Source of the DNA: an uncultured Eubacteriales bacterium
GTDB taxonomy: Bacteria > Bacillota > Clostridia > Peptostreptococcales > Anaerovoracaceae
Length of the DNA: 9,874 nucleotides
Direction of reading: 5' to 3'
NCBI GenBank assembly: GCA_900542565.1
Contig: UQOC01000072.1
Coordinates: 1-9,874 of the forward strand
In this document: piece after piece, positions 5,979 through 9,874 of the stretch
Position numbering within the stretch: position 1 is the first letter of the stretch
How the letters are laid out: every line of letters starts with the position of its first letter
The notes under the pieces: model-generated
Databases searched by the model: none
Seen by the model: the letters and a program-made list of their open reading frames with translations, nothing else
What the model was told of the DNA's origin: nothing
Translations under genes and position numbers: made by a program

Positions 5979-7727
5979 ATGATAAAAACCCTTGCTCGCA
6001 GTATACGCGAGTATAAGAAGAATGCTATCCTTACGCCTATCCTGGTTATAGTAGAGGTGGTGTTGGAATGCATCATACCTTTTGTCATCGCCAATCTGGT
6101 CAATGAAATGCAGGCCGGATGCGGTATGGACACCATATTGCATTATGGTATCCAGCTTTTGGTAATGGCCGTATTGTCGCTGGTATTCGGAGTTGCTGCC
6201 GGAAACACATGTGCTACGGCTTCTACGGGATTTGCCCGCAACCTGCGGAAAGACATGTTCTACCGCATTCAGGACTATTCTTTTGAAAATATAGACAAAT
6301 TTTCAGTATCAAGTCTGGTCACCCGTATGACCACAGATGTTATCAATGTCCAGATGTCCTTTATGATGATAATCAGGATAGCCATAAGAGGGCCGCTGAC
6401 CATGATATTTTCATTCGTCATGGGCTTTGTGATGGGCGGCAGGCTTGCCATGATATTTCTGGTGACTATCCCGCTGCTGGGGATCGGTCTTTTTCTTGTT
6501 ATCCGCAAAGCTACTCCTATATTTCGCAGAGTTTTCCGCAAGTACGATGCCCTCAACGATTCCGTACAGGAAAATGTACAGGCAATGCGTGTAGTCAAGA
6601 GTTATGTCAGGGAGGACTATGAAAAGAAAAAATTTGCCAATGCAGCAGAGGATGTATGCAGGGACTTTACAAAGGCCGAGCGTATCATGGCCATAAACAG
6701 CCCAATGATGCAGTTCTGCGTATATGCAGGAATGGCTTTTGTGCTTTCATTTGGTTCATATATGGTCATTACCAGCCAGGGAGCTGAAGTAGCCGTAGGC
6801 CAGATGTCTGCGATCTTAACATATAGTTTTCAGATCCTGATGAGCCTGATGATGCTTTCCATGGTATTTGTCATGATAACCATGTCTCTGGAGTCTGCCG
6901 AGCGTATCGTGGAAGTGCTGAGCGAGAAGAGCAGCCTGACCAGCCCTGAAAACGCCGTTACCCAGATCAAAGACGGTTCCATCGACTTTGATGATGTCAG
7001 CTTCAAATATTCGGAAAAGGCAGAGAGGATGGCTCTGGAGGGAGTCAACCTGCATATAAAGTCAGGCGAAGTGATCGGAATACTTGGAGGTACAGGTTCA
7101 TCCAAGACGACTCTCGTGCAGCTCATACCGCGCCTTTATGATGTGACCGAAGGTTCAGTCAAAGTTGGCGGAGTAGATGTGCGCAAATACGATCTTGAAG
7201 CATTGAGAAATAATGTTGCGATGGTTTTGCAGAAAAATGTCCTTTTCAGCGGGACCATAAAAGATAATCTCCGCTGGGGTAACGCCCAGGCGACTGATGA
7301 AGAGATAGTACATGCATGTAAGCTGGCACAGGCTGATGAATTTATCCAGCTTTTCCCGGATAAATATGACACCTGGATAGAGCAGGGCGGCGCCAATGTT
7401 TCCGGAGGCCAAAAGCAGCGGCTGTGCATTGCGCGCGCACTTTTGAAGAATCCAAAAGTGCTGATATTGGATGATTCCACCAGTGCTGTGGATACAAGGA
7501 CCGATTCTCTGATCCGCCAGGCTTTCCGTGAGTTTATACCGCAGACCACCAAGATCATCATAGCTCAGCGTGTTGCTTCCGTGCAGGATGCCGACCGCAT
7601 AATAGTCATGGATGGAGGCCGCATAAGCGCCATAGGCACCCACGAAGAGCTGCTCAGGACCAGCGAGATCTACCGGGAAGTTTATACTTCCCAGAATAAG
7701 GCAGGTGATGAAAATGGCGAAGAATAA
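5979..7727 (+). CDS. ABC exporter half-transporter with degenerate ATPase site
   Basis: This 582-residue protein fuses six transmembrane helices (about residues 1-310) to an ATP-binding domain, as one half of a type IV ABC exporter. Walker A GGTGSSKT is at 370-377, the Q-loop is in MVLQKNVLFSGTI, the signature VSGGQ at 474-478, and Walker B LILDD at 495-499. The catalytic Glu is replaced by Asp499 and the switch His by Gln530 (IIIAQRV). These are the classic substitutions of the degenerate-site subunit in heterodimeric exporters such as TM287/288 and BmrCD. Its canonical signature would complete the active site of its partner, encoded immediately downstream and overlapping. I chose the ATG at 5979 because GGAGG lies 10 bases upstream; the in-frame ATG at 5970 abuts the ribosome site. 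Arginine codons are mainly CGN, unlike the upstream operon. The substrate is unknown, probably drugs, lipids or peptides. Confidence 0.93.
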   Translation: MIKTLARSIREYKKNAILTPILVIVEVVLECIIPFVIANLVNEMQAGCGMDTILHYGIQLLVMAVLSLVFGVAAGNTCATASTGFARNLRKDMFYRIQDYSFENIDKFSVSSLVTRMTTDVINVQMSFMMIIRIAIRGPLTMIFSFVMGFVMGGRLAMIFLVTIPLLGIGLFLVIRKATPIFRRVFRKYDALNDSVQENVQAMRVVKSYVREDYEKKKFANAAEDVCRDFTKAERIMAINSPMMQFCVYAGMAFVLSFGSYMVITSQGAEVAVGQMSAILTYSFQILMSLMMLSMVFVMITMSLESAERIVEVLSEKSSLTSPENAVTQIKDGSIDFDDVSFKYSEKAERMALEGVNLHIKSGEVIGILGGTGSSKTTLVQLIPRLYDVTEGSVKVGGVDVRKYDLEALRNNVAMVLQKNVLFSGTIKDNLRWGNAQATDEEIVHACKLAQADEFIQLFPDKYDTWIEQGGANVSGGQKQRLCIARALLKNPKVLILDDSTSAVDTRTDSLIRQAFREFIPQTTKIIIAQRVASVQDADRIIVMDGGRISAIGTHEELLRTSEIYREVYTSQNKAGDENGEE

Positions 7728-9654
7728 GGAAAAGAACAAGTCTCCTCAGCGCTCCACCACCGCCAGAGGCCAGAGGGCGCCCAAGGGAGTATTGAGGCGG
7801 CTGATCCGTACTCTGTTTGAGTTTTACCCTGTATTGCTGCCTGTGACAATGGTGTGCATAATCATCAATGCAATAGTCAGCGCAGCTCCGGCTGTATTTT
7901 TGCAGAATGTTATCGCAATAGTGGATGAAAGCTACAGGAGCGGCGACTGGTCTTCGGTTTCCGGCAGGATACTGACATATGTGGCTGTCCTTGCGGTAAT
8001 GTATGTCATCAGTCTGATCGCAGGAACTTTCTATACACAGATGATGGCCATAATAACTCAGGGCTCCTTAAAGAAGTTCCGTGAAAAGATGTTCAGCCAT
8101 ATGCAGGATCTTCCGATCAGGTATTTTGATACCAACGGCCACGGCGACATCATGAGTTATTATACCAACGATGTCGACACACTGCGGCAGCTTATAAGCC
8201 AGAGCTTGCCCCAGATAACCATTTCAGCCATAACTTTGTTTGTGGTGTTCTGTATAATGGTATATTACAGTGCGATCCTTGCGCTTTTGATAGTCGTAGG
8301 AGTGGTAGGCATGGTACTTGCTGCCAAGGCTATCACCAGGCGTTCATCCACATTCTTCCTGAGGCAGCAGGTTACACTGGCAAAGGCTGAGGCTTTTATG
8401 GAAGAAATGATGACCGGGCAGAAGGTCATCAAGGTGTTCTGCCATGAGGACGAGGCAAGAAAAGATTTTGACAGAGTAAACGGCGAGATATTTTATAATG
8501 CAAGAAACGGTAACCGTTTTGCAAACATCCTCATGCCTCTTCTGGGCAACATAGGAAATGTAATGTATGTAGTCGTTGCGCTGGTAGGAGGAGCGCTCCT
8601 GCTTACGGATGTGCCTAATATAAGCATCTCCGGAATGGCGTTCAGCATAAGCATCGTCGTACCTTTCCTGAACATGACAAAACAGTTTGCAGGATCTATA
8701 GGCCAGGTATCCAACCAGATAAACATGGTCATAATGGGTCTGGCAGGAGCTCACCGTATCTTTGCGCTGCTTGACGAAGAACCGGAAAGTGATGATGGAA
8801 AGATAACTCTCGTCAACGCCAGAGAAAATGAGGACGGCAGTCTCAGCGAATGCCAGGAGCGTACTCATATATGGGCATGGAAGCAGTGCAATGATGACGG
8901 CAGCGTAACATATACGAAGCTGCGGGGAGATGTGCGTTTCTATGATGTAAATTTCGGCTATTCGCCTGAAAAGATAGTGCTCCATGACATTTCACTCTAT
9001 GCGAAGCCCGGTCAGAAGGTGGCTTTCGTTGGCTCCACAGGCGCGGGAAAGACTACCATTACAAACCTTATCAACAGGTTTTATGATGTGACCGACGGAA
9101 AGATATGTTATGACGGCATAGATGTGGACGATATAAAGAAATCCGATCTGCGCCGGAGCCTAGGCATTGTCTTGCAGGATACCAACCTGTTTACAGGTAC
9201 GGTAATGGAAAATATCCGTTATGGTAATCTGCAGGCCAGTGATGAGGAATGTATAGAGGCGGCAAAACTTGCAGGTGCCGATGACTTTATCCGCCGTCTG
9301 CCGGAAGGGTATAATACCATGCTCACAAGCAACGGAGCAAATCTGAGCCAGGGGCAGAGACAGCTGCTTGCCATAGCGAGGGCGGCGGTGGCAGATCCGC
9401 CGGTAATGATACTGGATGAGGCGACCAGCTCCATAGATACCAGGACTGAAGCCATTGTACAGAGGGGAATGGACGCCCTTATGGAAGGCAGGACTGTGTT
9501 CGTCATAGCCCACAGATTGTCTACCGTGCAGAACTCAAACGCCATCATGGTCCTGGATCATGGCCGGATAATAGAAAGAGGCACCCATGACGACCTGCTC
9601 AAACTGAAAGGAACATATTATCAGCTTTACACAGGTGCCCTTGAACTGGATTAA
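7708..9654 (+). CDS. ABC exporter half-transporter with intact catalytic site
   Basis: This 648-residue partner of the preceding gene has a basic, disordered-looking N terminus (about 35 residues rich in Lys, Arg, Ser), six transmembrane helices and an ATP-binding domain. Walker A GSTGAGKT is at 442-449, the Q-loop in IVLQDTNLFTGTV, signature LSQGQ at 546-550, Walker B MILDE with catalytic Glu571, and switch His602 in IAHRLST. Its Walker motifs pair with the canonical VSGGQ of the partner; its own LSQGQ faces the partner's degenerate Asp/Gln site. A segment of about 50 residues (roughly 358-408, acidic and containing WAW) lies between the membrane and ATPase domains; from memory it also occurs in this subfamily. 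The gene overlaps the preceding one by 20 bases. The start is uncertain: GTG 7705, ATG 7708 or ATG 7714 are all possible, with AGG-type ribosome sites upstream. Confidence 0.93.
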   Translation: MKMAKNKEKNKSPQRSTTARGQRAPKGVLRRLIRTLFEFYPVLLPVTMVCIIINAIVSAAPAVFLQNVIAIVDESYRSGDWSSVSGRILTYVAVLAVMYVISLIAGTFYTQMMAIITQGSLKKFREKMFSHMQDLPIRYFDTNGHGDIMSYYTNDVDTLRQLISQSLPQITISAITLFVVFCIMVYYSAILALLIVVGVVGMVLAAKAITRRSSTFFLRQQVTLAKAEAFMEEMMTGQKVIKVFCHEDEARKDFDRVNGEIFYNARNGNRFANILMPLLGNIGNVMYVVVALVGGALLLTDVPNISISGMAFSISIVVPFLNMTKQFAGSIGQVSNQINMVIMGLAGAHRIFALLDEEPESDDGKITLVNARENEDGSLSECQERTHIWAWKQCNDDGSVTYTKLRGDVRFYDVNFGYSPEKIVLHDISLYAKPGQKVAFVGSTGAGKTTITNLINRFYDVTDGKICYDGIDVDDIKKSDLRRSLGIVLQDTNLFTGTVMENIRYGNLQASDEECIEAAKLAGADDFIRRLPEGYNTMLTSNGANLSQGQRQLLAIARAAVADPPVMILDEATSSIDTRTEAIVQRGMDALMEGRTVFVIAHRLSTVQNSNAIMVLDHGRIIERGTHDDLLKLKGTYYQLYTGALELD

Positions 9655-9699
9655 GAACGCTGAGGCTCGTATATATGGCAGCTTGCAGCCAGACAGTCA

Positions 9700-9734
9700 C
9701 CCCATTAACGGAAAAAATGTTAATGGGGTTTTTT
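9700..9734 (+). terminator. Intrinsic terminator of the ABC operon
   Basis: CCCCATTAAC (9700-9709) and GTTAATGGGG (9719-9728) form a perfect 10-bp stem with a 9-base A-rich loop, followed directly by six T (9729-9734). It lies 45 bases after the stop codon of the second half-transporter. Confidence 0.93.
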
Positions 9735-9773
9735 GCACAGTGCGCCGTCATGCGCTTGTTTGGGCTGCCAGCA

Positions 9774-9819
9774 CCATAAAAATGGGAAGGATACTACCCA
9801 TAAAAAGGGGAAGGATACT
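9774..9819. repeat. Two 22-bp direct repeats, 24-bp period, beside the right terminal repeat
   Basis: CCATAAAAATGGGAAGGATACT (9774-9795) recurs at 9798-9819 with one substitution (T to G), giving a 24-bp period. The second copy ends one base before the terminal repeat begins at 9821. It does not recur at the left end of the window. It could be a protein-binding array, a short tandem duplication or part of the insertion target. Otherwise 9735-9820 holds nothing I recognise. Confidence 0.7.
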
Positions 9820-9820
9820 G

Positions 9821-9874
9821 GATAGTGTAAAATAATTGTGGAGTTTTTACTGAAAAAGAAAAAGAGACCGACTC
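9821..9874. repeat. Right copy of 54-bp perfect inverted terminal repeat
   Basis: This is identical to the reverse complement of 2-55, starting GATAGTGTAAAATAATTG at 9821 and running to the last base. The base before it (G 9820) does not match the left copy, so the inner border is exact. Base 1 would pair with base 9875, outside the window, so the repeat almost certainly extends further. Confidence 0.85.

Noticed and set aside
8344..8985. Minus-strand open frame of 213 codons opposite the second ABC gene
   Set aside because: It is antisense to a clear ABC transporter, with no domain, no ribosome site and low-plausibility composition.
9774..9820. CRISPR array
   Set aside because: There are only two units, the spacing between them is 2 bases rather than a spacer, and no cas genes are nearby.
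1..9874. tRNA, rRNA or known riboswitch
   Set aside because: No cloverleaf, rRNA-like stretch or recognisable aptamer core was seen on either strand.

Overview
The window looks like a chromosomal fragment from a low-to-mid GC Gram-positive anaerobe of the Clostridia. The signs are strong AGGAGG-type ribosome sites, frequent ATA and AGA/AGG codons, a sigma-54 amino-acid catabolism locus with a GAFTGA-type activator, and a heterodimeric ABC exporter pair. No genus can be named from the sequence alone.

Layout. (1) Bases 2-55 and 9821-9874 are a perfect 54-bp inverted repeat, so both ends of the window run into the same sequence in opposite orientation. This is most simply explained by two copies of a mobile element, of which only the outermost end is visible. 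(2) Bases 46-1848 (minus strand) encode a sigma-54-dependent activator. The left repeat cuts it off inside its DNA-binding helix-turn-helix. (3) Bases 1849-2164 are a divergent control region. It holds a sigma-70-like promoter for the regulator, a pair of related boxes that may be the activator site, phased T-tracts, a near-perfect -24/-12 sigma-54 promoter, and two leader hairpins. (4) Bases 2165-5713 (plus strand) are a tight three-gene operon: APC-family amino-acid permease, N-acyl-D-amino-acid deacylase-like amidohydrolase, and a cytoplasmic serine hydrolase of the class A beta-lactamase fold. A strong intrinsic terminator ends it. (5) Bases 5772-5978 hold a consensus sigma-70 promoter and a structured leader with a small upstream ORF that ends one base before the next gene. 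(6) Bases 5979-9654 encode two overlapping half-transporters forming an asymmetric heterodimeric ABC exporter, followed by a terminator at 9700-9734. (7) Bases 9735-9820 hold two copies of a 24-bp-period direct repeat lying against the right terminal repeat.

How the genes work together (inference). The regulator would sense a substrate or effector and activate the sigma-54 promoter. The permease would import an amino acid or small acylated or peptide derivative, the deacylase would release a D-amino acid from an N-acylated form, and the serine hydrolase would cleave a related amide or peptide in the cytoplasm. The regulator's truncation suggests this control circuit is damaged in this strain. 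The ABC pair is a separate unit, probably for drug or lipid export, with leader-based control that resembles attenuation or translational coupling.
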